In this document: piece by piece, positions 49,176 to 57,636 of the stretch | Layout of the letters: each line of letters opens with the position of its first letter | Position numbering within the stretch: position 1 is the first letter of the stretch | Source of the DNA: Pseudomonas mosselii | Lineage (GTDB): Bacteria > Pseudomonadota > Gammaproteobacteria > Pseudomonadales > Pseudomonadaceae | Reading direction: 5' to 3' | Length of the DNA stretch: 64,000 bases | Assembly (NCBI RefSeq): GCF_019823065.1 | Contig: NZ_CP081966.1 | Span: 3,999,501 to 4,063,500, forward strand | Notes under the pieces: model-generated | The model's database searches: none | Seen by the model: the letters and a program-made list of their open reading frames with translations, nothing else | Told to the model about the DNA's origin: nothing | Made by a program: the position numbers and the translations under genes

Positions 49176-51495
49176 AGAAGCCCTCCCAGTCCGCGCTCAG
49201 GAAGGCCGAAGGCATCGGAGAGTCGTTCTGAATGACGATGGTGGCGTCCGTGTTCTGCGTCATGATGGGGAACGTGAACTTGCCGGTGCTTAGCTCTGCC
49301 TGTCCTAATGTGGCGCTTGGGGTGCCCAGTACCTTGCCCGAGTAGGTATAGGTGTAAGTGTCCCGGTAACGTGGCGTCACCTTCACCTGGAAGTACCCGG
49401 TGCTGGCGAAGTTCACGGACGCCTTGCGAAGCTGGAGGCGGCCTTCGGTGTCGCTCTTGGTGCCCCCGCCTGCGCTTTGGGTCTTCACGGTGATGGTGCT
49501 TAGCTGGAAGCTGAACACGTACCGCCGACCGACGATAAGGTCCGAGGAGGTGTAATTCCCCTTCACCTTCGCTGTTGTCCCATCCCACACAATTTCAGCG
49601 ACCACTCCAGGCTTGAGGGTCTGCCCGGTGGCGGTCACGGCCATGTACGTGCCGTCATCCATAGCCCACGAATGCGGGATGGTGGTGTAGCCATCCGCGT
49701 AACTCAGGGTGTCTTTCGTGACGTATTGCTTTCGGTCCAGGTGAACCAGGTACGGCTCATTGGTGCCCAGGCTGTCCGTGGCTACAGTGAGCTTTTCGAA
49801 GTACAAGCCATCGGCGCGGTTGATCGCCAGGAACACTTCGGAGTCCAGAAACTCCGCGCTCAGGATGGTATCGGTGTCCGGGAAGGTCCACTTGCTCCAG
49901 GAGCTTTGCACCTTCGTGTCACCGTCCCAGTAGAACTTGTACACGTAGATCGAATGGCGGTCCCCGGTGGTGAGGACGCACAACATATCCTCAGAACTGG
50001 ATGAGGCGATCTTGAACACGCCCGAAGGGATGTACTGGGGAACATGCGAAGCCACGTCCGTGGAGTCGTTGGAGACATCGTTGGTGTCCGTGAAGTATTC
50101 CCGGATGGCCGTCCAGTTCTCCCGGTCAGAGGCGAAGTACACGTTCTTGCCCACGGATTGGGGAGTGGTCAAGGCGTTGCACACGAACTCCGTGGACGGC
50201 TTGATGGAGATAGTTTTGGGCGTGAGGGTGTCCCCGTTGTCGATCAGGAATTGGACCTCATCGGAGAACAGCAGGAGTTGCTTGTTGAACGACACCGCGT
50301 GCTTGAGGATCGCGACTTTGGTGTACGTGCTGGACACGTCGATAGGGTCGCTGTCCAGAAGCTCCGTCACAGTGGTGCGGTAGAAGTTCCAGTATTTCCC
50401 CGACTCCGAGAAAATCACGGCCTCATCGGCAAGGAATCCCAGGCGGTTCCGGTAGAAGACAACATCGTTGATTGTCCGGCCCACAAAGGACGGGTCTTCG
50501 TTGGTGTCCGCATCGCCTGCCACTCTGTCCGTCCAGGTGGCTGCCTGGAAGGTGAAGGTGCCGTCCGCGTTACGTACCAGCGTGTGCGGCATGGTTGAGC
50601 CGTCCAGGCCCAGTGCCACACCAGGGCCTACACACTCACGCCACACGCCAGTGCTGTCAGTACCGACATCGTAGTAGACGTAGTAGTCGTCCGAAGAATC
50701 GCCAGGGTCGCCGGTAATTTCGAACAGGCAGCCACCGGCCTGGGTGCAGTTGGAAGGCAGCGTGGAGAACGACTGGACTACCTTCTTGTACGCCTTCATG
50801 GCGTTGTTGTTGAAACCATCGTAACAGTCGATGGTGAAGTCCGCGGTGCTGGTGATGTACAGACAGGAGCCCGCCCGCACGCATGTGAAGCCCGCGCTTT
50901 GGATGCCCGCCACCAGCTCCGTGGCGATGTAGTCCGTGGAGGCCAGGGAGGTTTTCGTGGCATCGGACCCATCTGGGGTCGCGTATGTAGCCACGGTCAC
51001 GCCGTTGAGGATGACTCCGTAGGTGCGCCCGTAGTTACCCTGGATGACACTGATGAGTGCCTCGGGCCCACGGGTGGCACTCACGGCAGTACGGTTCGCC
51101 ACGGTGATGGCCTTGTTCACGATGAACGTGTAGTCCGCCACGGTGATCGCGGTGAAGTCGCTTGCCGGGTCACTTGCGGCCAGGTAGCCGGTTCCATCCG
51201 GGAAAGACACCGTGCGCTCAGTGCCGTCTATGGCAAATACACGGAGTCCGCCGTTGGTGATCGCCACTTGATAGCGCTCGCTGGCATCGCGGTTGATGGT
51301 GTGGACGAATGCCGACTCCAATGGGGAGGCTGTCACTCGGGCCAGGTGGGTGGTTGGAGGGCGCTTCATCAGCCCCTCAGAGACGGTCGAGATGCCGTTC
51401 TCCTGGGCATCCAGTTGGGAGGCCAGGCGGAGGGTGAATGGTTGCTGTGAGACGCCGTTAACGAAGTTCGGGATGGAGGATGAGATTAAGGACAT
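49150..51495 (-). CDS. Tail tubular protein B (T7 gp12-like nozzle)
   Basis: 781 aa (T7: 794). Starts with the family motif SIPNFVNGVSQQPFTLRLASQLDAQENGISTVSEGLMKRPPT; beta-propeller rich remainder with GRTINDVVFYRNRLGFLADEAVIFSESGKYWNFYRTTVTELLDSDPIDV. Hexameric nozzle of the short tail. Placed 3 bp after gp11-like gene. Confidence 0.95.
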   Translation of the reverse strand: MSLISSSIPNFVNGVSQQPFTLRLASQLDAQENGISTVSEGLMKRPPTTHLARVTASPLESAFVHTINRDASERYQVAITNGGLRVFAIDGTERTVSFPDGTGYLAASDPASDFTAITVADYTFIVNKAITVANRTAVSATRGPEALISVIQGNYGRTYGVILNGVTVATYATPDGSDATKTSLASTDYIATELVAGIQSAGFTCVRAGSCLYITSTADFTIDCYDGFNNNAMKAYKKVVQSFSTLPSNCTQAGGCLFEITGDPGDSSDDYYVYYDVGTDSTGVWRECVGPGVALGLDGSTMPHTLVRNADGTFTFQAATWTDRVAGDADTNEDPSFVGRTINDVVFYRNRLGFLADEAVIFSESGKYWNFYRTTVTELLDSDPIDVSSTYTKVAILKHAVSFNKQLLLFSDEVQFLIDNGDTLTPKTISIKPSTEFVCNALTTPQSVGKNVYFASDRENWTAIREYFTDTNDVSNDSTDVASHVPQYIPSGVFKIASSSSEDMLCVLTTGDRHSIYVYKFYWDGDTKVQSSWSKWTFPDTDTILSAEFLDSEVFLAINRADGLYFEKLTVATDSLGTNEPYLVHLDRKQYVTKDTLSYADGYTTIPHSWAMDDGTYMAVTATGQTLKPGVVAEIVWDGTTAKVKGNYTSSDLIVGRRYVFSFQLSTITVKTQSAGGGTKSDTEGRLQLRKASVNFASTGYFQVKVTPRYRDTYTYTYSGKVLGTPSATLGQAELSTGKFTFPIMTQNTDATIVIQNDSPMPSAFLSADWEGFFVKRSQAV

Positions 51496-51498
51496 AGG

Positions 51499-52086
51499 CT
51501 ATCGGTCAAGTACCCGCATGACGGAGTAGTTGCCGGTCAGCACGTTGTAGCCTCCGGTCTCCGAGTCGTACTTGCGAATGGCGACCAGGGCCCGCGTTTC
51601 GTCCTTCTCGGTGAAGCCGTTGAGGACATCGGAGCCCACATTCCGCTGCTGGAACACTCGGGCGGCCCGGACGGTGATGTAGTGCCGCACCGATTGTGGA
51701 AGCTCTGAGAAGTCCAGGAGAACGACCATATCCACGGTGATCGAGGAGCCGAACTCATACGTGTGGTTCTGGCGGTCGTAAATGCGCGTGCCCCGGAGGG
51801 TGATATCCAGGGTGGCGCTCTTGCCGCTAGGTGTGACCTCCAGGCAGTTGCCGGGGACGGTGATGTACTTCGTGAGGAGAGCCGGAGTCAGCTTGTAGTT
51901 GCGCTCAGTGTTGAACTGCCATCCAGGCGATTGCACGTCGATGGTGACTTCGCGGAGGACTGAGCGGGCGATAGCGGCATCCGCTACGGGAAGGCCATCA
52001 TCCAGGGAGTTGACTGGCGACTCGCCAATGGTATTGAGCATGATGTTTACGGCATCTAGCTCGGTCGTTTGGGCGAGTGTCTTCAT
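51499..52086 (-). CDS. Tail tubular protein A (T7 gp11-like gatekeeper)
   Basis: 195 aa (T7: 196). ELDAVNIMLNTIGESPVNSLDDGLPVADAAIARSVLREVTIDVQSPGWQFNTERNYKLTP is the gatekeeper signature. Dodecameric ring linking portal and nozzle. Downstream of the capsid gene and its terminator. Confidence 0.95.
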   Translation of the reverse strand: MKTLAQTTELDAVNIMLNTIGESPVNSLDDGLPVADAAIARSVLREVTIDVQSPGWQFNTERNYKLTPALLTKYITVPGNCLEVTPSGKSATLDITLRGTRIYDRQNHTYEFGSSITVDMVVLLDFSELPQSVRHYITVRAARVFQQRNVGSDVLNGFTEKDETRALVAIRKYDSETGGYNVLTGNYSVMRVLDR

Positions 52087-52098
52087 TTTCTAGGCACG

Positions 52099-52136
52099 AA
52101 AAAAAAGCCCCACACAAGGAAGTCCTTGAGTGAGGC
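52099..52136 (-). terminator. Terminator after the capsid gene (T-phi equivalent)
   Basis: On the minus strand CCTCACTCAAGGA-CT-TCCTTGTGTGGGG (imperfect 12-bp stem) is followed by CTTTTTTTT. T7 has its late terminator T-phi at the same place, directly after gene 10, which sets capsid mRNA above tail mRNA. Confidence 0.92.
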
Positions 52137-52147
52137 TAGGTTGGTGG

Positions 52148-53116
52148 TTAGGCGGTTTTCAGCTCTACAGCGGCTGCTGGGCGGAGGATGCCGTGGCCCA
52201 TGGCGTACTTGGCGACCATGAGGGTGCCTTGACGGCGGATGTCGTAGTCCGACTCCATCGCCAGGTCCATCAGCTTGACGGTGCCCACAGCGGCCTTGTG
52301 CATGACCAGGGCTGCGGTGCTGGTGGCATCTACAGCGTACTTGTCGCTGGTGCCTGCGGTCAGCGCGGTGCCGCCATTCGCAACGGTGGCGATGTTGGAA
52401 CCGAACGGAGCGTGGACAGCTTTCACCAGGTTGATGCCCGCCACTTGTGGCAGTTCGCCCTTGGCATAGCTGCCTTGGCCGCCCCACAGGGAGTTCATCA
52501 GTTTGGTGTTCTGAGCCAGCATGTAGTACGCCGCTGGGGTCAGGTAGGCGTAACGCTCATCAGCCGGGATGAATTTCTCATCCAGCTTCTGCGCGGCTGC
52601 GAACAGTGCAGCTACCAGGGCTTCGCCAGTGGTATCGGTCAGCAGCGCGGAGTCAGTTACTGAACCGCCTCCAGCTTCGGTCGAGACCGGGGCCGATGCG
52701 CGGGCAGCCAGGACGCCAAGTTGCAGGATGTGCTTGTCGTAGGTGTACGACAGAGCGCGGCCCATTTCGGTCGAGTACGGACCACGGACATCGTAGTGGT
52801 TCATGGCTTCGTCGATGGAAGCGATGAAGGCGTGCGAGATGAGCAAGTCGTCGATGGTGATAACTTGCTCGTTCGCAGGAACGCTCAGGCCAGCAATCTC
52901 AGCGCCCGGAGTGTGGTACTGGGCCGAGATTTTGCCCAGGATTGGGAACTGAGCCGACTTGCCGCTGGTAATGGTGCGTACCAGGTGCTTGTCAGCGGTG
53001 ACACACGACTCCTGGAAGGCAGTCAGGACTTCGCCCGAGAACACTTTCAAGAAGAGCGCTTTGGCATCGCCGCTCAGGTTTGCTTGGCCCAGGCGGGAAA
53101 CATTTGCATCAGACAT
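52148..53116 (-). CDS. Major capsid protein (T7 gp10A-like)
   Basis: 322 aa (T7 gp10A: 345) from MSDANVSRLGQANLSGDAKALFLKVFSGEVLTAF. HK97-fold capsid of the podovirus type; ERYAYLTPAAYYML, GINLVKAVHAPFG and YDIRRQGTLMVAKYAMGHGILRP are family motifs. No 10B frameshift extension is obvious before the terminator. Frame continues upstream but lacks start signals. Confidence 0.96.
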   Translation of the reverse strand: MSDANVSRLGQANLSGDAKALFLKVFSGEVLTAFQESCVTADKHLVRTITSGKSAQFPILGKISAQYHTPGAEIAGLSVPANEQVITIDDLLISHAFIASIDEAMNHYDVRGPYSTEMGRALSYTYDKHILQLGVLAARASAPVSTEAGGGSVTDSALLTDTTGEALVAALFAAAQKLDEKFIPADERYAYLTPAAYYMLAQNTKLMNSLWGGQGSYAKGELPQVAGINLVKAVHAPFGSNIATVANGGTALTAGTSDKYAVDATSTAALVMHKAAVGTVKLMDLAMESDYDIRRQGTLMVAKYAMGHGILRPAAAVELKTA

Positions 53117-53277
53117 TGCGGGGGTGAATCCTTGAGAAAAAGTCGATGGAGCGAGCCGGGAGGAATCCCGAGGCCCGCGTTGCCACCGCGCAGGGGCGCA
53201 GTGCGGCTGGACTTTTCTGTTGCTTCTCAAGGTGCTGAGGCGGCCCGTATTAACGGCTACGGGCCAGGCCGGGTGGA

Positions 53278-53478
53278 TCAGTTGTCAGCGACAACGGCAC
53301 CGGATGCGGCGGAGGCGCTGGTGGCGCTCGCCAGGGTCGAAACAGCGGCAGATGCCACCGCCTGAATTGCATCAGCCTTGGTCACAGTGCCGTCAGCGGC
53401 GACTTCGGAGACCAGGTTTGCCAGGACTTTTGCCAGGAACGACTCAGCGTCTACGGCTACGGTTTTCAGAAAGCTCAT
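53278..53478 (-). CDS. Hypothetical 66-aa protein before the capsid gene
   Basis: MSFLKTVAVDAESFLAKVLANLVSEVAADGTVTKADAIQAV then an Ala/Ser/Thr tail. Amphipathic helix N terminus; AAAAGGAAAC as RBS. Sits between the DUF1353 gene and the capsid gene. Unknown function; the 161 bp between it and the capsid start hold a GCCCGTAGCCGTTAATACGGGC hairpin region and the capsid leader. Confidence 0.6.
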   Translation of the reverse strand: MSFLKTVAVDAESFLAKVLANLVSEVAADGTVTKADAIQAVASAAVSTLASATSASAASGAVVADN

Positions 53479-53492
53479 GGGGGTGTTTCCTT

Positions 53493-53933
53493 TTATTGGG
53501 GTGGGTTGGTTAGGTGGACCAGGCCGGACGGCTGGGTCACGTTTGCGGCCAATGCGTAAGCACGCACGGCCCCATAAATTACGGAGCGTTTCCACAGGGG
53601 AACTCCAAGGTCGGTCATGGCCTGGAGCAAGATCCGGTCGCATTCTTTTCGGGTGATGCGAATAGGCACGCCATCCAGTTGGACGGTGAGGGTCTCGCAC
53701 AGGTAGTCATGGACGATTGCCGCCTGGCCGTATGTGCCCCATGGGGGAATCAGTGACCAGAACGGACGGGGTACAGAAGCTCCATCAGTGATGAAGCCAG
53801 CGGGGACATCCACGTACCGGCCAGTCCCTTCGGGACCGATCCAGTAGCGGAAAGGCGAAGATGCCCAGTAGTCCACGCCATCCACTTCCTCCATCCACTT
53901 GATGGAGAAGTGTTCGTCGGTGAAGCCGCTCAT
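53493..53933 (-). CDS. DUF1353 family protein
   Basis: 146 aa. DVPAGFITDGASVPRPFWSLIPPWGTYGQAAIVHDYLCE is the DUF1353 signature with conserved Asp-Gly-Ala-Ser-Pro and His-Asp; KECDRILLQAMTDLGVPLWKRSVIYGAVRAYA completes the domain. Found in many tailed phages, biochemical role unknown. T7 has no gene between scaffold (9) and capsid (10); here two extra genes sit there. Confidence 0.82.
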   Translation of the reverse strand: MSGFTDEHFSIKWMEEVDGVDYWASSPFRYWIGPEGTGRYVDVPAGFITDGASVPRPFWSLIPPWGTYGQAAIVHDYLCETLTVQLDGVPIRITRKECDRILLQAMTDLGVPLWKRSVIYGAVRAYALAANVTQPSGLVHLTNPPQ

Positions 53934-53960
53934 TGTTGTTTTTCTTATTGCGGCCAGGCG

Positions 53961-54740
53961 TCAGAAGACGTTGGAACGGAGGAGCTTGGCCTGGACTCGG
54001 GCACGGTATGCCGGGTCACTGCGGTAGCGCTTATCGCTCATCGCCTCAGTCACCTGGGAGGTGGATTCGAAGATATCGGCTGCGGCTGCTTTGCCACCGC
54101 CAATGAGGTTTGGTTCGCTGCCAATGGCTGACCGGTACTGCGCGTTGAGGCCATTCACGGCCAGCTTCGCTTGCTCCAGGCTGCCATTTACTGCGGTGTT
54201 GAAGGCTTCGATTTGAGCCGGTGCCAGATTGGCCTTGGCCCATGTGACCAGGCTTGCGTACTCATCGGCACCGCCAGCTTCGCCCTTGATTGCGGATATG
54301 TGCTGGTCTGCCAGAGCCTGCTGGCCCGCCACATATTGGTCGACCACGCCACGCGGATAGCCCGCTTTTGCCAGGCGGTCGTAGCTTTCGGGACTCAATG
54401 CGCCCGTGCGGTCGAACTCCTGGGAGAACTCATCCAGGTCCAAGCCTTTCGACTCCAGGGCCTTGCTCGCCTCATCCGGGGTGGCCGTAGAGGGTTCGGG
54501 CTCTGCGGTCGCTGCTGGAGTCTCGGGGGCAGGTGCCTTGAGGTCGGCGTAGGCTTTCGCCAGTTGGTCCCAGGAATCGAAGCCTTCGGGCAAGCCCTCG
54601 GGGCGCTCTAAGGTTTCAGCAGGGGTCGTGATGTTGTCGCCTACCGGGCCAGCATTGGCCTTGTCGATGGCGGCAATCATTGCCTCATCATGCCCTTCGG
54701 GGGCAGACGGGTTCGGGGATACGATTTCGATGCTTTCCAT
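53961..54740 (-). CDS. Capsid assembly scaffolding protein (T7 gp9-like)
   Basis: 259 aa (T7: 307). Acidic Pro/Glu/Ala-rich N-terminal half (APAPETPAATAEPEPSTATPDEASKAL) then helical part (LDEFSQEFDRTGALSPESYDRLAKAGYPRGVVDQYVAGQQAL) and a basic C terminus that binds capsid (MSDKRYRSDPAYRARVQAKLLRSN). ATG overlaps the stop of the small preceding gene (TAATG). Confidence 0.93.
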   Translation of the reverse strand: MESIEIVSPNPSAPEGHDEAMIAAIDKANAGPVGDNITTPAETLERPEGLPEGFDSWDQLAKAYADLKAPAPETPAATAEPEPSTATPDEASKALESKGLDLDEFSQEFDRTGALSPESYDRLAKAGYPRGVVDQYVAGQQALADQHISAIKGEAGGADEYASLVTWAKANLAPAQIEAFNTAVNGSLEQAKLAVNGLNAQYRSAIGSEPNLIGGGKAAAADIFESTSQVTEAMSDKRYRSDPAYRARVQAKLLRSNVF

Positions 54741-54901
54741 TAAAGGTCTTCGAGAACGCGGCCATTAGCGAACACGCGGTATCGCTTGGCCTGGGGGTTG
54801 ATGTTGAATTGAACTTGCTCTGCGCCCTCACCGAAGTATTCGATAAGGGGCTCTATTACTGCGCCCTCTTCGGGCTCTTTAGGTTTGCGCTTGGCTGCCA
54901 T
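54740..54901 (-). CDS. 53-aa protein between portal and scaffold genes
   Basis: MAAKRKPKEPEEGAVIEPL, basic start then acidic, then QVQFNINPQAKRYRVFANGRV. It overlaps the end of the portal gene by 23 bp and its stop codon overlaps the scaffold ATG, so it fills the gap exactly and is almost surely translated. Function unknown, probably a minor assembly factor. Confidence 0.7.
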   Translation of the reverse strand: MAAKRKPKEPEEGAVIEPLIEYFGEGAEQVQFNINPQAKRYRVFANGRVLEDL

Positions 54902-56453
54902 CGGGTTGGCCTTTCTCCATCATGCGACCAGCGGCCTGCACTGCCGGGGCTACGCCCGACTGCATTGCCTGCTGCATCTGTTGCTGTTGTTGTTCCTGCT
55001 GGACCTCTTGATCGGTCTTCACCAGGCCGTCTGTGTCGATCCCGAGGGCGGTGGCCCTTCGGGTCATGTAGTTGCCCCAGTTGATCCGGGAGGCGGCATC
55101 AGGAATCTGCATGATGGTGGAGATGAACTGGTCCAGTTTGGTCAGGTCATTGCCACGTCCAAGGGCCTCCATACCCGTCACAATGGTGGGGCTAACGGTG
55201 CCCTTGGGCAGTTCGGGGAGCTTCTTGCGGCGCTGCATCGAGAACATGATGCGGTTGACTAGCGGAAGCTGGAATTCTTGGCTGAGGATGGAGTAGACAC
55301 CGCCCAAGGCGGCTTCCAATTCCCCGGCCATGTACCGAATTTCTTCGGCTGTCACACGCTCACCATTCCGCTGAATCGCGGAGTTCAGCATGAAGGCGAA
55401 CTCAAGGCGCTCAGTGATGGTGTTGATGGTCTCCAGTGCCACACGGAAGTCACCGGACTTTTGAAGCTGGAGGGCCTGGACATCAGATGCCACGCCATCC
55501 ACAAATTCGCCGTTCGGCGCTTCGGCCAGCTCGCTGGAGCTAGTGACCCCGTTGGGGTTCACCAGGAACAGGACCTTCGCGGAGGCTGCGGAGCCTTCCA
55601 CGATGGCCTGGGAGAGACCTTCCAGGGACTTGATGTCGCCCAGGTACTCTTCCACGTAGGAGCGGCCATAGTTCTCACCGTCGATCTTGACGAATCGAAT
55701 CGGGAGCCAGGCGCACTTGTCTTTCGGGTACGTGCCTCGGGAGCCGGGAACAATCTGGCCCTTGACCTCCTGATACACGTTCCAGGTCTCACCCTTGAGG
55801 GTGATGTGGGTGTAGATCGAGACGTTCTTGTTATGGTCTCGGGGGGTGTCGCCGGAGTCATCGCCAGGCTCGACTAATGACCGGGCCTCTTCTGGCAGTA
55901 CCGCCAGGGAGACCTCCTCCTTGACCACGATGTCCAGGACGTTGCCCATTGGGTCACGCCGGACCACGTAGCGGTCAAGGGGGTAGAACTTCATGCCGCC
56001 CTGTTGGGGCAGGTACACAAGGCCGTTGCCGCCAACAATCAAATGCTTGAGCAACTCAAAACCAGTCACACGGATGGCGGTGGTTTCAATCTCGGTTTGC
56101 ACCGCGCGCTCAATCTTCGCCAGGCCCGCTTGGACATCAGCGTGCATCTGCGGATTGCTGGTCAGCTTCTCTTCGGTGAACTCGTCGATTTCCAGGCGGA
56201 AGAACGGAGAGTTCGGAGGGAGCAAGGCCATGAGCAATTTTGCCCCGAGGTTGTTGACGCCTCGGGCGGCCACCGCTTGCCATGGGGTGTAGAACTTCGT
56301 GCCACTTGCGTGACCGGCAGGCGGGATCAGGGTGGGGATGCTGTATTTGGAACAGTCCCGCGCCCTCTGGAGGAAGGTCTCGCGGTCTGGTGCGAGCTTG
56401 GCATAAAGACTTGCGGCAAGTCCCCGTTCGGGTTCTTGCTCGGTCTTCGCCAT
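54879..56453 (-). CDS. Portal / head-to-tail connector protein (T7 gp8-like)
   Basis: 524 aa (T7: 536). Begins AASLYAKLAPDRETFLQRARDCSKYSIPTLIPP, with NLGAKLLMALLPPNSPFFRLEIDE and MLNSAIQRNGERVTAEEIRYMAGELEAALGGVYSILSQEFQLPL motifs of T7-type connectors; Gln-rich C terminus (EVQQEQQQQQMQQAMQSG). Forms the 12-fold vertex through which DNA is packaged. Confidence 0.96.
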   Translation of the reverse strand: MAKTEQEPERGLAASLYAKLAPDRETFLQRARDCSKYSIPTLIPPAGHASGTKFYTPWQAVAARGVNNLGAKLLMALLPPNSPFFRLEIDEFTEEKLTSNPQMHADVQAGLAKIERAVQTEIETTAIRVTGFELLKHLIVGGNGLVYLPQQGGMKFYPLDRYVVRRDPMGNVLDIVVKEEVSLAVLPEEARSLVEPGDDSGDTPRDHNKNVSIYTHITLKGETWNVYQEVKGQIVPGSRGTYPKDKCAWLPIRFVKIDGENYGRSYVEEYLGDIKSLEGLSQAIVEGSAASAKVLFLVNPNGVTSSSELAEAPNGEFVDGVASDVQALQLQKSGDFRVALETINTITERLEFAFMLNSAIQRNGERVTAEEIRYMAGELEAALGGVYSILSQEFQLPLVNRIMFSMQRRKKLPELPKGTVSPTIVTGMEALGRGNDLTKLDQFISTIMQIPDAASRINWGNYMTRRATALGIDTDGLVKTDQEVQQEQQQQQMQQAMQSGVAPAVQAAGRMMEKGQPDGSQAQT

Positions 56454-56462
56454 GGGGTCTCG

Positions 56463-56681
56463 TTATAGAGGGATGTTCAGCCCCGAAGAGCTACTCCCGG
56501 TGGATGCTTGGGTCAGGTCGATGCGGAGGGACTTGCGCCCATTCGCTGCGGACTGAGCCTGTTGGGTGTCGGTACTTTCTGCGGTGTTGCTTGTCGCAGG
56601 CGCTGACTGCACCGTGGGTGCGGCTGGGGCAGGCGTTGGGGCCGCTACAGTCGTCTTAGGTGTGCTTGAGTGCGAACACAT
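56463..56681 (-). CDS. gp7.3-like virion/tail assembly protein
   Basis: 72 aa, Ser/Thr/Ala/Pro-rich, ending RKSLRIDLTQASTGSSSSGLNIPL. The basic KSL-I plus glycine/serine and LNI tail resembles the C terminus of T7 gp7.3, encoded at the same site just before the portal gene and needed for infective tails. ATG overlaps the stop of the previous gene (TAATG). Confidence 0.75.
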   Translation of the reverse strand: MCSHSSTPKTTVAAPTPAPAAPTVQSAPATSNTAESTDTQQAQSAANGRKSLRIDLTQASTGSSSSGLNIPL

Positions 56682-56875
56682 TAATGGGATTCCAGAACAG
56701 TGGTGTTTTGGATGTCGAAGCGGCTTCGCAGGAGTCGAATGACTTCTTGCTGTCCTTGACGGATGTTCACTTCGTTGATGGTGATGTGAGGGTCTACTGG
56801 CAGGACGTTGGGGAATCTCTTCTCCAACTCCAACAGCAGCTCACGGGGAACGTTGGGGAATCTTTCCGTTTTCAC
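56681..56875 (-). CDS. Hypothetical 64-aa protein
   Basis: GTG start; MKTERFPNVPRELLLELEKRFPNVLPVDPHITINEVNIRQGQQEVIRLLRSRFD. RFPNVPRELLLELEKRFPNVLP holds an internal RFPNV repeat. Typical small class II/III boundary gene of T7-like phages. No function recognised. Confidence 0.65.
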   Translation of the reverse strand: MKTERFPNVPRELLLELEKRFPNVLPVDPHITINEVNIRQGQQEVIRLLRSRFDIQNTTVLESH

Positions 56876-56894
56876 GGCTCAGTAATCCTAATGT

Positions 56895-56921
56895 GGCCCC
56901 ACGAGAATTTTCCCGTGGGGC
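56895..56921 (-). other. RNA hairpin at the class II/III gene boundary
   Basis: GCCCCACGGG-AAAATT-CTCGTGGGGC makes a 9-10 bp stem on the minus strand without a following T run. It may be an RNase III-type processing site, as between T7 gene groups, or a weak terminator. Confidence 0.5.
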
Positions 56922-56928
56922 TACTGGT

Positions 56929-57258
56929 TCAGCGATCTCCCGGGTTAGGCGTGAAGGAGCTTGCTTTAGATGCTGGGGCCTTGGGAGCGACTGCAGGAGC
57001 CCGATTCTCAATCGCTCTGGCAACTTCAGCTACGGGAATGCGGTCGTAGAACGCCTGTCTTGCATAAGCCTTCTCAGTAGGTGACAGCGGCCTGCCGAGA
57101 AGGTCTTCCAACACCGCCAAAAAGCCACGCAGTAGAAGGTCCTCAACGACTTCAGCGATGTCTGCCGCTGGAGAGGCGAGTTCTACCAAAAGCTCCTCGT
57201 ATTTGGTGAGTGGCCGACCCAGGGCCTTAGCGACTTCAGCGTTGGTAACTCCGGTCAT
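56929..57258 (-). CDS. Hypothetical 109-aa protein
   Basis: MTGVTNAEVAKALGRPLTKYEELLVELASPAADIAEVVEDLLLRGFLAVLEDLLGRPLSPTEKAYARQAF. The GRPLTKYEE / GRPLSPTEK pair suggests two related helical halves. GGGAG before the ATG. Ends in a Pro/Ala tail. Family unknown. Confidence 0.65.
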   Translation of the reverse strand: MTGVTNAEVAKALGRPLTKYEELLVELASPAADIAEVVEDLLLRGFLAVLEDLLGRPLSPTEKAYARQAFYDRIPVAEVARAIENRAPAVAPKAPASKASSFTPNPGDR

Positions 57259-57297
57259 ATCTAACACTCCCTTGGAAAACGCCCAGTGTAAGGCAAT

Positions 57298-57636
57298 CTA
57301 AAATGCACCGGATGCTTTTAGGTCCTCATAGTTCTCGATGCAGTGGTCGAGATAATGGCGAGCCTTCATCAAGTCTTCCTTCTCGTTCTTGGCTGTACAG
57401 CGCAGAACGTACTTCACAACATTGCCCCGGAAAAATCCGAGCTCCCAAGCCTTGATGATGTCGAACGGCTGGATTGATCGGAGGTAGTGCGTGCCGCCAA
57501 CTTGTGTGAGTTGACTGGCTGGTGCTTCTGATTTGTCGGTCATGGGTACTGGTGTCCAGTTGGAGTAATCGGGGCCGCAACCCCGGCACACATTGGGTTC
57601 TGTCGAGTCGAGACGAGCGCAGGACGCGCAGTTCAT
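57298..57636 (-). CDS. DUF3310 (SaV-like) protein
   Basis: 112 aa. N-terminal cysteines CASC...CRGC could bind zinc; the C-terminal domain GGTHYLRSIQPFDIIKAWELGFFRGNVVKYVLRCTAKNEKEDLMKARHYLDHCIENY is the DUF3310 signature, a frequent phage protein sometimes labelled nucleotide kinase on weak grounds. Its ATG overlaps the exonuclease stop codon (TGATG). Confidence 0.9.
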   Translation of the reverse strand: MNCASCARLDSTEPNVCRGCGPDYSNWTPVPMTDKSEAPASQLTQVGGTHYLRSIQPFDIIKAWELGFFRGNVVKYVLRCTAKNEKEDLMKARHYLDHCIENYEDLKASGAF

